Shown: positions 22,760 through 35,230 of the stretch, piece after piece | Position numbering within the stretch: position 1 is the stretch's first letter | Layout of the letters: each line of letters opens with the position of its first letter | Source: Asterias amurensis | Taxonomy: Eukaryota > Echinodermata > Asteroidea > Forcipulatida > Asteriidae | NCBI RefSeq assembly: GCF_032118995.1 | Contig: NC_092648.1 | Location: forward strand, 1,007,001 to 1,071,000 | DNA length: 64,000 nt | Direction: 5' to 3' | Position numbers and translations under genes: made by a program | The notes under the pieces: model-generated | What the model was told of the DNA's origin: nothing | The model's database searches: none | Seen by the model: only the letters and a program-made list of their open reading frames with translations

Positions 22760-25700
22760 TACCTATGGTACTATGGTTGCCGATGTTCGTTCACTTTCAT
22801 TTTTTTAGCGCAAGGCCTCTGGTGCTATATCACTAATTGCCGATGTCGGTTCACTTTCATTTCTAGGAAGACAAACCTCTGGTGCTATGTCACTGGTTGC
22901 CGATGTCGGTTCACTTTCATGTATTAAGCGACAGGCCTCTAGTGCAAATGTCACTGGTTGCGAATGTCGTTCACTTTTATTTCTTGAGTGATGGGCCTCT
23001 GGCGCTATGTCACTGGTTGCCGACCTCTGCTCACTTTCATTTCTTGAGCGATGGGCCTCTGGTGCTATGCCACTGGTTGCCCATGTCCGTTCACTTTCTT
23101 TCTTTTGTGACAGGCCTCTGGTACTATGTCACGGGTTGCCGATGATCGTTCACTTTCATTTCTTGAGTGCCAGGCGAATAGTGCTATGACACTGATCGCT
23201 GATGTTCGTTCACTTTCATTTCTTGAGCAACAGGCCTCTGGTGCTATGCCACTGGTTGCCGATGTTTGTTCACTTTCGTTTCTTGAGCGACAGACCTCTG
23301 GTGCAAATGTCACTGGTTGCCGATGTCGGTTCACTTTCTAGTTTTTTAAGCGACAGGCCTCTGGTGTTAAGCCAGTGGTTACCAATGTCGTTTCACTGTC
23401 GTTTCTTGAGCGACAGGCCTTTGGTGCTATGCCACAGGTTGCCGATGTTGGTTCACTTTCGTTTCTTGAGCGACAGGCCTTTGGTGCTATGCCACAGGTT
23501 GCCGATGTCGGTTCACTGTCGTTTCTTGAGCGACAGGCCTTTGGTGCTATGCCACAGGTTGCTGATGTTGGTTTAATGTCCTTTCTTGAGTGACGGGCCT
23601 CTAGTGCTATGCCACTGGTTGCCGATGTCCGTTCTCATTTACTTCTTGAGCGCCAGGCCTCTGGTGCTATGCTACAGGTTGCTGATTGTTGGTTCACTGT
23701 CGTCGTTTTAGCAACAGACCTCTGGTTTCTGGTGCTATGTCTGGTGCTATGTCACTGGTTGCCGATGTTCATTCACTTTTACTTTTCGAGCGACAGAGCT
23801 CTTGTGACACAGGTTGCCGATGTTGGTTCACTGTTGTTTTTTTAGCGACAGGCCTCTGTGCTAAGCCATTGGTTGCCAACGTCGGTTCACTTTCGTTTCT
23901 TGAACGACATGCCTTTGGTGCTTTGCCACAGGTTGCCGATGTTGGTGCACTGTCGTTTCTTGAGCAACAGGCCTTTGGTGCTATGTCACTGGTTGGGAAT
24001 ATTGGTTCACTGTCCTTTCTTGAGCGACAGGCCTCTGGTGCTATGCCGTTGGTTGCCAATGTCTGTTCACTGTCAATTTTTGAGCAACAGGTTTCTGGTG
24101 CTATGTCACTGGTTGCAGACGTTCGTTCACTTTTACTTTTCGAGCCACAGAGCTCTTGTGACACAGGTTGCCGATGTTGGTTCACTGTTGTTTTTTTAGC
24201 GACGGGCCTCTGGTGCTAAGCCATTGGTTGCCAACGTCGGTTCACTTTCGTTTCTTGAGCGACAGGCCTCTGGTGCTGTGCCACAGGTTGCCAATGTCTG
24301 TTTATTTTCATTTCTTGACCGACAGGCCTCTAGTGCTATGTCACTGGTTGCCAATGTTTGTGCACTTTTATTTCTTGAGCGACAGGCCTCTGGTGCTAAG
24401 CCAATGGTTGCCAATGTCGGTTCACTGTCGTTCTTGAGCGACAGGCCTCTGGTGCTAAGCCAATGGTTGCCAATGTCGGTTCACTGTCGTTCTTGAGCGA
24501 CAGGCCTGTGGTGCTAGGTTACAGGTTGCCGATGTTGATTCACTGTCGTTTCTTGAGCGACATGCCTTTGGTGCTTTGCCACAGGTTGCCGATGTCGGTG
24601 CACTGTCGTTTCTTGAGCGACAGGCCTTTGGTGCTATGCCACAGGTTGCCGATGTCGGTTCACTGCCGTTTCTTGAGCAGTAGGCCTTTGGTGCTATGTC
24701 ACTGGTTGGCAATATTGGTTCACTGTCTTTTCTTGAGCGACAGGCCTCTGGTTCAAATGTCACTGGTTGCCAATGTCTGTTTTCTTTCATTTCTTGAGTG
24801 ACAGGCCTCTAGTGCTAAGCCAATGGTTGCCAATGTCCGTTCACTGTCGTTCTTGAGCGACAGGCCTGTGGTGCTAGGTTACAGGTTGCCGATGTTGATT
24901 CACTGTCGTTTCTTGAGCGACATGCCTTTGGTGCTTTGCCACAGGTTGCCGATGTCAGTGCACTGTCGTTTCTTGAGCGACAGGCCTTTGGTGCTATGCC
25001 ACAGGTTGCCGATGTCGGTTCACTGCCGTTTCTTGAGCAGTAGGCCTTTGGTGCTATGTCACTGGTTGGCAATATTGGTTCACTGTCTTTTCTTGAGCGA
25101 CAGGCCTCTGGTGCAAATGTCACTGGTTGCCAATGTCTGTTTTCTTTCATTTCTTGAGTGACAGGCCTCTAGTGCTAAGCCAATGGTTGCCAATGTCGGT
25201 TCACTGTCGTTCTTGAGTGACAGGCCTGTGGTGCTAGGTTACAGGTTGCCGATGTTGATTCACTGTCGTTTCTTGAGCGACATGCCTTTGGTGCTTTGCC
25301 ACAGGTTGCCAATGTCTGTTTTCTTTCATTTCTTGAGTGACAGGCCTCTAGTGCTAAGCCAATGGTTGCCAATGTCGGTTCACTGTCGTTCTTGAGTGAC
25401 AGGCCTGTGGTGCTAGGTTACAGGTTGCCGATGTTGATTCACTGTCGTTTCTTGAGCGACATGCCTTTGGTGCTTTGCCACAGGTTGCCGATGTCGGTGC
25501 ACTGTCGTTTCTTGAGCGACAGGCCTTTGGTGCTATGCCACAGGTTGCCGATGTCGGTTCACTTTCATTTCTTGAGTGACAGGCCTCTAGTGCTATGTCA
25601 GTGGTTGCTGATGTTCGTTCACTTTCAATATTTGAGCAACAGGCCTCTGGTGCTATGTCACTGTTTGCTGATGTTCGTTCACTTTTGTTTCTTGAGTGAC

Positions 25701-28700
25701 AGGCCTCTATCTGGTGCTATGTCACTGGTTGCGGATGTTCGTTCACTTTCAATTTTTGAGCAACAGGCTTCTGGTGCTATGTCACTGGTTGCTGATGTCG
25801 GTTCACTTTCGTTTCTTGAGTTTAGGCCTCTGGTGCAAATGTCACTGGTTGTCGATGTTAGTTCACTTTTACTTTTCGAGCGACAGAGCTCTTGTGACAC
25901 AGGTTGCCGATGTTGGTTCACTGTCGTTTTTTTAGCGACGGGCCTCTGGTGCTAAGCCATTGGTTGCCAACGTCGGTTTACTGTCGTTTCTTGAGCGACA
26001 GGCCTGTGGTGCTATGCCACAGGTTGCCGATGTCGATGCGCTGTCGTTTCTTGAGCGACATGCCTTTGGTGCTTTGCCACAGGTTGCCGATGTCGGTGCA
26101 CTGTCGTTTCTTGAGCGACAGGCCTTTGGTGCTATGCCACAGGTTGCCGATGTTGGTTCACTGCCGTTTCTTGAGCAGTAGGCCTTTGGTGCTATGTCAC
26201 TGGTTGGCAATATTGGTTCACTGTCCTTTCTTGAGCGACAGGCCTCTGGTGCTATGCCACAGGTTGCCGATGTCGATGCGCTGTCGTTTCTTTAGCGACA
26301 TGCCTTTGGTGCTTTGCCACAGGTTGCCGATGTCGGTGCACTGTCGTTTCTTGAGCGACAGGCCTTTGGTGCTATGCCACAGGTTGCCGATGTTGGTTCA
26401 CTGCCGTTTCTTGAGCAGTAGGCCTTTGGTGCTATGTCACTGGTTGGCAATATTGGTTCACTGTCCTTTCTTGAGCGACAGGCCTCTGGTGCAAATGTCA
26501 CTGGTTGCCAATGTCTGTTTTCTTTCATTCCTTGAGTGACAGGCCTCTAGTGCTATGTCACTGGTTGCCGATGTTCGTTCACTTTCAATATTTGAGCAAC
26601 AGGCCTCTGGTGATATGTCACTGTTTGCTGATGTTCGTTCACTTTTGTTTCTTGAGCGACAGGCCTCTATCTGGTGCTATGTCACTGGTTGCCGATGTTC
26701 GTTCACTTTCAATTTTTGAGCAACAGGCTTCTGGTGCTATGTCACTGGTTGCTGATGTCGGTTCACTTTCGTTTCTTGAGCGACAGGCCTCTGGTGCAAA
26801 TGTCACTGGTTGTCGATGTTAGTTCACTTTTACTTTTCGAGCGACAGAGCTCTTGTGACACAGGTTGCCGATGTTGGTTCACTGTCGTTTTTTTAGCGAC
26901 GGGCCTCTGGTGCTAAGCCATTGGTTGCCAACATCGGTTCACTGTCGTTTCTTGAGCGACAGGCCTCTGGTGCTATGCCACAGGTTGTCGATGTCGGTGC
27001 ACTGTCGTTTCTTGAGCGACATGCCTTTGGTGCTTTGCCACAGGTTGCCGATGTCGGTGCACTGTCGTTTCTTGAGCGACATGCCTTTGGTGCTTTGCCA
27101 CAGGTTGCCGATGTCGGTGCACTGTCGTTTCTTGAGCGACATGCCTTTGGTGCTTTGCCACAGGTTGCCGATGTCGGTGCCCTGTCGTTTCTTGAGCGAC
27201 ATGCCTTTGGTGCTATGCCACAGGTTGCTGATGTCCGTTCACTTTTCATTTCTTGAGCGACAGGCCTCTGGTGCTACATGTAGGTCACTGGTTGCAATGT
27301 TTGCTCACTTTTTACTTCTTGAGCGACAGGCCTCTGGTGCTTATGTCACTGGTTGCTGATGTACGTTCACTTTTCATTTCTTGAGCGACAGGCCTCTGGT
27401 GCAAATGTCACTGGTTGCCAATGTCCCTTCGCTTTCGTTTAGCGACAGGCCTCTAGTGCTATGTCACTGGTTGCCAATGTCAGTTAACTTTTGTTCTTCA
27501 GCGACAGGCCTCTGGTGCTAAGCCAGTGGTTACCAATGTCGGTGCACTGTCGTTTCTTGAGTGACAGGCCTTTGGTGCTTTGCCACAGGTTGCCGATGCC
27601 GGTGCACTGTCGTTTCTTGAGCGACATGCCTTTGGTGCTATGCCACAGGTTGCTGATGTCCGTTCACTTTTCATTTCTTGAGCGACAGGCCTCTGGTGCT
27701 ACATGTAGGTCACTGGTTGACGATGTTTGCTCACTTTTTACTTCTTGAGCGACAGGCCTCTGGTGCTTATGTCACTGGTTGCTGATGTACGTTTACTTTT
27801 CATTTCTTGAGCGACAGGCCTCTGGTGCAAATGTCACTGGTTGCCAATGTCCCTTCGCTTTCGTTTAGCGACAGGCCTCTAGTGCTATGTCACTGGTTGC
27901 CAATGTCAGTTAACTTTTGTTCTTCAGCGACAGGCCTCTGGTGCTAAGCCAGTGGTTACCAATGTCGGTGCACTGTCGTTTCTTGAGTGACAGGCCTTTG
28001 GTGCTTTGCCACAGGTTGCCGATGTCGGTGCACTGTCGTTTCTTGAGCGACATGCCTTTGGTGCTTTGCCACAGGTTGCCGATGTCTGTGCGCTGTTGTT
28101 TCTTGAGCAACAGGCCTTTGGTGCTATGCCACAGGTTGCCGATTGTTGGTTCACTGTCATCGTTTTAGCAACAGACCTCTGGTGCTAAGCCAGTGGTTGC
28201 CGATGTCGGTTCACTGGCGTTTCTTGAGCAGTAGGTCGTTGGTGCTACGTCACTGGTTGGCGATGTTGGTTCACTGTCCTTTCTTGAGCGACAGGCCTCT
28301 GGTGCTAATGTCACTGGTTGCCAATGTCCGTTCCCTTTCGTTTAGCGACAGGCCTCTAGTGCTATGTCACTGGTTGCCAATGTCAGTTAACTTTCGTTCT
28401 TGAGCTACAGGCCTCTGGTGCTATGTCAGTGGTTGCCAATGTTGGTTCACTGTTGTTCTTGAGTGACAGGCCTTTGGTGGTATGCCACAGGTTGCCGATG
28501 TTGGTTCACTGGCATTTCTTTAGCTACAGACCTTTGGTGCTATGCTACAGGTTGCCGATGTTGGTTTAGTGTCGTTTCTTTAGCGACAGTCCTTTTGTGC
28601 TATGCCACAGGTTGCGATGTTGGTTTACTGTCGTTTCTTGAGCGAGGGGCCTCGTTTCTCTTTCATTTCTTTAGCGACAAGCCTCTGGTGCTGTTCCACT

Positions 28701-28715
28701 GATTGCCAATGTTGG
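22760..28715. repeat. Minisatellite of about 100 copies of a 60-bp unit
   Basis: The unit approximates 'gcgacaggcctctggtgcta', then 'tgccactggttgccgatgtc', then 'ggttcactgtcgtttcttga'. Because 60 is a multiple of three, all frames repeat a 20-residue motif, and several stay open for 100-211 codons on the + strand and up to 138 on the -. One + frame repeats FLERQASGAMPLVADVGSLS; others repeat LSDRPLVLCH-type or RNDSAPTSATCGKAPKA-type motifs. Higher-order blocks are visible: 24463-24800 is repeated near-identically at 24823-25160 (360 bp, six units), and 26030-26210 at 26270-26450 (240 bp). No start or stop context selects one frame, so the long ORFs are best explained by periodicity. Confidence 0.95.
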
Positions 28716-29035
28716 TTTATAATTGGTCAACCAATATCTTATCACACTTTAAATACAAATTTACACCACAGTTGATAAGGGGACATGAAATTATTTTAAT
28801 CAACCCTGCATCTAATGTGCAAATTAATATTGTTGGCTTAAATATAATTTTTGGTCTTTAAACTTGACCTTTCAGAGACGGAGATGTGAGGAATAGTTCC
28901 CTGAAAAGAAATGCAGAATGGAATCACAACTGCTGATGTCATCAAGGAAACTAGGGGTAAAGGAGAGCATCGCATATGAAAACATTGCTATCGTCTAGAT
29001 GTCTTAGCTGCAAGCAATTATGGATGTAACAATCA
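28716..29035 (+). other. Flank of the 60-bp array with an exon-like block
   Basis: A pyrimidine-rich acceptor 'cttgacctttcag' ends at 28875 and is followed by ~95 bp of mixed sequence up to 'aaggaaactagg|ggtaaa'. Possible exon of the + strand transcript; no protein match. Confidence 0.25.
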
Positions 29036-29038
29036 TTA

Positions 29039-29339
29039 CTGGCTGCCTTTACAAGGACCATATTGTGTTCAAGCTAACGTTGCACACGTACACGTCTCAT
29101 TATGGTCTCGCTCCTGCACGTAACTCTGAACTCTAAATCTGAACCTTGTATACACCTCCTCGTTGTCCTTCGCTCATCGTCACATTGTCTACTGCAAGCT
29201 CCCTACAGAGTCTCCACTTCGCATTATGGGAGTCGGTGCTGCTCCCACCTTATGGAACAGTCTTCCTCTAATTGTTCGCCAAGCTACTTCGGTCATTTCC
29301 TTCAAGAGTCGTCTGAAAAGTACTATGTTTTCGAAATAA
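29039..29339 (+). pseudogene. LINE ORF2 C-terminal fragment (CR1/L2-like)
   Basis: The final segment reads GVGAAPTLWNSLPLIVRQ, then ATSVISFKSRLKSTMFSK and a stop. This is the 'AAP.LWN.LP....S...FK..LK..LF' C-terminal signature of CR1/L2-type non-LTR retrotransposons. Upstream sequence ('WLPLQGPYCVQ') is the degenerate 'LHWLPV..R...K' motif and has stops. The copy is 5'-truncated and dead. Confidence 0.75.
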
Positions 29340-29600
29340 TGATGCACTTTTTGTGCTTTTCATTCTTGTTTTAGCTGATCTCTTCTGTGTTGTTTTCATG
29401 GCCAGATGCTGAGGATCTTGGCTAAGGGTGTAAGTGCTGGTAACCTCTCCCCTTTTCATAATATGTTTTCGAATTAATGATGCACTTCTTGTGCTTTTAA
29501 ATTCTCGTTATAGCTGAACATTCCTGTGTTGTTTTTTCATGGCCAGATGCTGAGGATCTTGGCTAAGGGTGTAAGTGCTGGTAACCTCTCCCCTTTTAAA
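29325..29600 (+). repeat. Duplicated LINE 3' tail, ~136-bp unit, two copies
   Basis: The segment from 'atgttttcgaa(a/t)taatgatg' through 'gctggtaacctctccccttt' is present twice, at about 29325-29460 and 29461-29600. The second copy is the LINE's 3' region repeated directly behind the first. Confidence 0.8.
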
Positions 29601-29697
29601 CATGTTTTCTATTATTGGTATGTTACTTTTGTGTAGAGGTGTATAGGCAACTTCAATGACCAATTGTGCCCAATTTGTTATTTTATGTTGGGATAAA

Positions 29698-29752
29698 CCA
29701 AGTGAGAATACCAGTCTTTGACAGTTACCAAATGTGTCCAGTGCCTTTAATA
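29698..29752. mobile_element. Fragment of the 'cactggacac' MITE
   Basis: 'accaagtgagaataccagtc' ... 'tgtccagtgcctttaa' is the reverse orientation of the left end of the element at 22122. Confidence 0.6.
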
Positions 29753-30460
29753 AGTATCTTTCATTATTGTTATTATGATTTTAATTGAACATCTTGTAAA
29801 TAAGTACACCATTGCAAGCAAGCACAAATGCGATTTTGTTTGCGCTTTGAAATTGCGATAAATTGTGAAATTGCATAATGCGCTTGCAAGCAAATTTAGC
29901 GATCTTTTTGGTGCGGCGGTTAGATTAAAGGGACCTGGACACATGCACGTGGCATGTGGGGTCCTACTTCCGGCTCGGGCCACTGGGTGGTTGATCTTAA
30001 AGGTGCATTTGGGCTCCTCATCTGTCAGGATGGTGCCGGTGTTATCACAAATGGTTGACCAACGGAAGTAGTCCCTAGTCCTTTCAACTAGGGACCGCGT
30101 TAGTAAGAGTAAGGAGGCTGTCCTGGCGCCGAAGTTGGGACAGTGGACCGGACCCGTCCCCTTAAGGGGCGGTGCAATTGGCTCTTACGATCTCAGAAAG
30201 CGTGTGGGGCTGGTATCCTGGAACCTGCACGTTGGTAGCCCTGCTAATTGAACTAAGCTTACCCGGATGACAATCAGCAAAATCTGATGACAAAAAATAC
30301 TTGCAATGGTGTACTTATGTATATATTGGTGTACTTAAAAACATAAATATTTTAGTTTTATGATTATAAGCTTTTGTGTGAAACAAGTTTTATGCTGGAA
30401 ATGATCTGCATTATATGTTGTGCATCACAAACAAGGATTTGGAACAAAAAATACAAAAAC
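29753..30460. other. Unassigned GC-richer block
   Basis: About 29905-30250 is GC-rich against an AT-rich background and includes a stem-loop 'tccctagtcctttcaactaggga'-type pairing near 30072. No reading frame is convincing. It may be a fragment of an unrecognised repeat. Confidence 0.35.
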
Positions 30461-30466
30461 TGTGGG

Positions 30467-31425
30467 AAGCGACAGCGTTGAAGGCGTGTCACCCCAGCAT
30501 GATGTCTTGCAGTGTATCCCATTGTAGTCTGTCTCTTATCATGGGAGTGTCAGCTCCTATAATGGTGACATTGTGAGATTGCACTTATCGTGCGAAGGTA
30601 CATGCCACTTCTGCATTGATGCGGAGGTGTGTGCCGCTTCTGCCTTGTGCGGAGGTGCGTGCTGCTTCTTCACTGTCAGACTCCCTTAGTCTCAAGCAAA
30701 GATAGCCCATCAATTTACTATGTTGAAGAAATCCCCCAGAAAGAAATGTTAAATATAGAATAGAATAGAATAACCCTTAACCAAATTCTGCCCCCAAAAA
30801 ATACATAAACAATAGGAGGCGACAGCGTTGAAGGCGTGTCACCCCAGTATGATGTCTTGCCTTGTATCCCATTATAGTCTGTCTCTTATCATGGGAGTAT
30901 CAGCTCCTATAATGGTGACATTGTGAGATTGCACTTATCATGCGAAGGTGCATGCCACTTCTGCATTGATGCGGAGGTGTGTGCTATTTCTGCCTTGTGC
31001 GGAGGTGTGTGCTGCTTCACGGTCAAACTCCCTTAGGCTCAGACAAAGATAGCTCATCAATTTACTATGTTGAAGAAATCCCCCTGAAAGAAATGTTAAA
31101 TATAGAATATAATATCCCTTAACTTAATCTTAGCAACAAAAAATACATAAGCAATAGGAGGCGACAGCGTTGAAGGCGTGTCACCCCAGCATGGTGTCTT
31201 GCAGTGTATCCCATTATAGTCTGTCTCTTATCATGGGAGTGTCAGCTCCTATAATGGTGACATTGTGAGATTGCACTTATCATGCGAAGGTGCGTGCCAC
31301 TTCTGCATTGATGCGGAGGTGTGTGCCGCTTCTGCCTTGTGCGGAGGTGCGTGCTGCTTCACGGTCAAACTCCCTTAGGCTGGGGCAAAGACAACCCATC
31401 AATTTACTATGTTGAAGAAATCCTC
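30467..31425. repeat. Tandem repeat, ~345-bp unit, three copies
   Basis: Each copy starts near '(g)gcgacagcgttgaaggcgtg' (30467, 30816, 31159). It includes 'tcatgggagt(g/a)tcagctcc', a ~24-bp subrepeat 'gcggaggtg(t/c)gtgc', and ends 'tttactatgttgaagaaatc'. Identity between copies looks above 90% by eye. Confidence 0.9.
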
Positions 31426-31439
31426 CCCCCCCCCCACCC

Positions 31440-31575
31440 GGTGTACCATGCATTACTATTTGTGAATTGTGATGTTTAACTTTATCATGGGTGCTTATAT
31501 AAGTTTATGTTTAACTATACTATGCATTACTATTTGTGAATTGTGTAGTTAAACTTTATCATGGGTGTTTACAGT
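31440..31575. repeat. Short tandem duplication, ~80-bp unit
   Basis: 'tgcattactatttgtgaatt' and 'aactttatcatgggtg' both occur twice in order (about 31448 and 31526). Confidence 0.7.
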
Positions 31576-31578
31576 ACC

Positions 31579-34500
31579 ATGGCTGGTTGTTTTAAGACCC
31601 AAAATAAGTATGCACTGGTTAAATATGTTGGTATAGAAACGAGGTTGCTGCTGATAGGTTTGAGCGTGAGTCAAGCGATCGTTACGTTGTCGCGCGTTGA
31701 AAATATTGCTTAAATGTCACATTTGTTTCGTCATAAAAATCTTGTTTGTCTTGTTTGTGTATTCACAGACATTATTATACAAAATTAAACAAATAAATGA
31801 GTAAATCATGAAACTTACTATTAATGATTTGGGCTTTGTAAAAAACAGTCTGAACATTTGATAAAATAACTTATTTTGTTTGTTTTTTAACATTGAATTA
31901 GATCTTACCACTAACATCTGAAAATAAACTAAATAATTTGTATAACTAACAATCTACCATATTACAAAGTAGCGTTATGAAATGTTAATCAGTAGAGAAA
32001 ATTACACTTTATAAAATTTATAATTTATAAGAATGCTATTTGTCTTATTCATAAATTTAACAATATATAATAAAAGGTAGTGTCTTCTACTAACATTCCA
32101 CAATTAAATTAGAACTAACATTTATCTATGTCATTACAATAAAATAAAATAGACACTTATTAACATATCCTATGACAACATGTGTATGACAGTTTAAAAA
32201 TTACATTAACAACGGGGGGAAAGACACAATTATTTCACTAAAATTAAAACAATAAATACAGTTTAATTTAAATTATCACAGGTTTTAACTTTATTTATGA
32301 TCAGTGGGGGATGCCAGGCTGACATGTAGATTAATATTATGGGTTGGTTTTAATGAAACTGTTTAATTTGGAAATTAACTATATCAAACTATGTGCATTA
32401 CAAAAAAAAACAATCTAACAAGAGCTTAATGTGTTCATTATTCTTTCAAATTAATGCGCAACATTAAATCAAATTCATTAATTTATGCTATAATATGAAA
32501 CAAAAGTGTAAGATAAAATGGGGTGTAACGTCGGCAAAACAAATCATTGCTTGTTTTTTATTAACCTGCGCTGCGGATATCGGACATTAATATGCATTTA
32601 AAATGCGGTCGGTGCATCTATTAACTTGGGCAAAAAATATCTTATGATAACCTTAGGACAAAAGGGTGAAGGACACAATTATTTAATTAAAGTTAAAACA
32701 CTAAATAAACTTAGTTATGAACATTAAATGTAATCAGTTGGGGATGCCAGGCCTACATGAAGATTAATATTATGTTTAAATTTGTATAAAAAAGTTTTAG
32801 TTTTTATTTAACGGTTTAAGTTGGAAATTAACGTTATAAAAAGGCTGGTTGTTTTAAGACCCAAAATAAGTATGCACTGGTTGAATTGTTGGTGTAGAAA
32901 CGAGGTTGCTGCTGATAGGTTTGAGCGTGAGTCGTGCGATCGTTACGTTGTTGCACATTTGTTTTCGTCATAAAGGTCTTGTTTGTATAAAAGACTTGCA
33001 CTGGAACATGTTATCGTATTTTTTTTATAATTCACAGACAAATTATGTTACTAAATTAAATGTAAATCATGAAACTTACTATTAATTTGGGCTTTGTAAA
33101 AAACAGTCTTTTTGATAAAACAACATATTTTGGTTGTTTTATACCATTGAATTAAATCATACCACTAACATCTGAACATAAACTAAATAATTTGTATAAT
33201 TAACAATCTACCGTATTACAAAGTAGTGTTATGAAATGTTAATCAGTAGAGAAAATAACAGTTTATAAAAATGATAATTTATAAGAATGCTATTTGTCTT
33301 ATTCATAAATTTAACAATATATAATAAAGGGTAGTGTCTTCTACTAACATTCCACAATTAAATTAGAACTAACATTTATCTATGTCATTACAATAAAATA
33401 AAATAGACACTTATTAACATATCCTATGACAACATGTGTATGACAGTTTAAAAATTACATTAACAACGGGGGGAAAGACACAATTATTTCACTAAAATTA
33501 AAACAATAAATACAGTTTAATTTAAATTATCACAGGTTTTAACTTTATTTATGATCAGTGGGGGATGCCAGGCTGACATGTAGATTAATATTATGGGTTG
33601 GTTTTAATGAAACTGTTTAATTTGGAAATTAACTATATCAAACTATGTGCATTACAAAAAAAAAACAATCTAACAAGAGCTTAATGTGTTCATTATTCTT
33701 TCAAATTTATGCGCAACATTAAATCAAATTCATTAATTTATGCTATAATATGAAACAAAAGTGTAAGATAAAATGGGGTGTAACGTCGGCAAAACAAATC
33801 ATTGCTTGTTTTTTATTAACCTGCGCTGCGGATATCGGACATTAATATGCATTTAAAATGCGGTCGGTGCATCTATTAACTTGGGCAAAAAATATCTTAT
33901 GATAACCTTAGGACAAAAGGGTGAAGGACACAATTATTTAATTAAAGTTAAAACACTAAATAAACTTAGTTATGAACATTAAATGTAATCAGTTGGGGAT
34001 GCCAGGCCTACTTGAAGATTAATATTATGTTTAAATTTGTATAAAACAGTTTTAGTTTTTATTTAACGGTTTAAGTTGGAAATTAACGTTATAAAAAGGC
34101 TGGTTGTTTTAAGACCCAAAATAAGTATGGACTGGTTGAATTGTTGGTGTAGAAACGAGGTTGCTGCTGATAGGTTTGAGCGTGAGTCGTGCGATCGTTA
34201 CGTTGTCGCACATTTGTTTCGTCATAAAGGTCTTGTTTGTATAAAAGACTTGCACTGGAACATGTTATCGTATTTTTTTTATAATTCACAGACAAATTAT
34301 GTTACGAAATTAAATGTAAATCATGAAACTTACTATTAATTTGGGCTTTGTAAAAAACAGTCTTTTTGATAAAACAACCATATCCTATGACAACATGTGT
34401 ATGACAGTTTAAAAATTACATTAACAACGGGGGAAAGACACAATTATTTCACTAAAATTAAAACAATAAATACAGTTTAATTTAAATTATCACAGGTATT

Positions 34501-34905
34501 AACTTTATTTATGATCAGTGGGGGATGCCAGGCTGACATGTAGATTAATATTATGGGTTAGTTTTAATGAAACGGTTTAATTTGGAAATTAACTATATCA
34601 AATTATGTGCATTACAAAAAATAACCAATCTAACAAGAGCTTAATGTGTTCATTATTCTTTCAAATTTATGCGCAACATTAAATCAAATTCAAAAAGTTT
34701 ATGCTGTAATATGAAATAAGTAATAAACTAATTTTTTTTTAATAAATAGAAAGTGAGACTAAAAGAGTGTCACAAAAGTGTAAGATAAAATCTCGTGTAA
34801 CGTCGGTAAAATAAAAGATTGCTTAACGTGCGCTGCTGATATCGGACAATAAAATGTGCAATTTATACGCGGTCGGTGTATGTACTAACTCGGGCAAAAA
34901 AAAAG
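31579..34905. repeat. AT-rich satellite, ~1.26-kb unit, two full copies plus one partial
   Basis: Units start at 'ggctggttgttttaagaccc' (about 31580, 32844 and 34099). Copies 1 and 2 are near-identical over blocks such as 'tcctatgacaacatgtgtat' and 'gataaaatggggtgtaacg'. The third lacks about 300 bp in its middle and ends in a diverged section near 34905. Within each unit a ~110-bp section ending 'tgg(g)gatgccaggc' is duplicated (for example 32230-32340 and 32668-32780). Confidence 0.9.
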
Positions 34906-35230
34906 CAGCCTCGTTTTTGTAATGGTATCATGTAAAACATAATTTTGATAAGGAAAAGAAGAAATGATGTCAATAAATGCTATGAATATTAAATGGATGT
35001 GTTTAAATGACAAAATTTGCCTTGGGGTGTAAGAAAAAGGTTTAAGTAAGCTTTGAACCTATAAAACTATTTTTATTGTGTGATTATATTAAACATTACT
35101 TTGAGAAGTGTTTTATTAATGAGGCATGTGTAGGAGGGGTGCTGTTAGCAAGAATGAATAAAATGGCAGCGAGATTGCGGAGCACCCTCCATGCAGTAAC
35201 CAAGTTAAATCTAAAACTATACCATATTGA
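34906..35230. other. AT-rich link between two tandem arrays
   Basis: No gene supported. Contains a moderately GC-rich patch at 35120-35210 and runs directly into the 190-bp repeats. Confidence 0.35.

Noticed and set aside
25904-26539. 211-codon open frame as a repeat protein gene
   Set aside because: Other frames and the opposite strand of the same 60-bp array are open for long distances too, so the period alone explains it. Kept only as a finding to test.
26893-27249. Minus-strand Ser/Thr/Ala-rich ORF in the 60-bp array
   Set aside because: Shadow of the same periodic repeat, with no start, stop or splice context.
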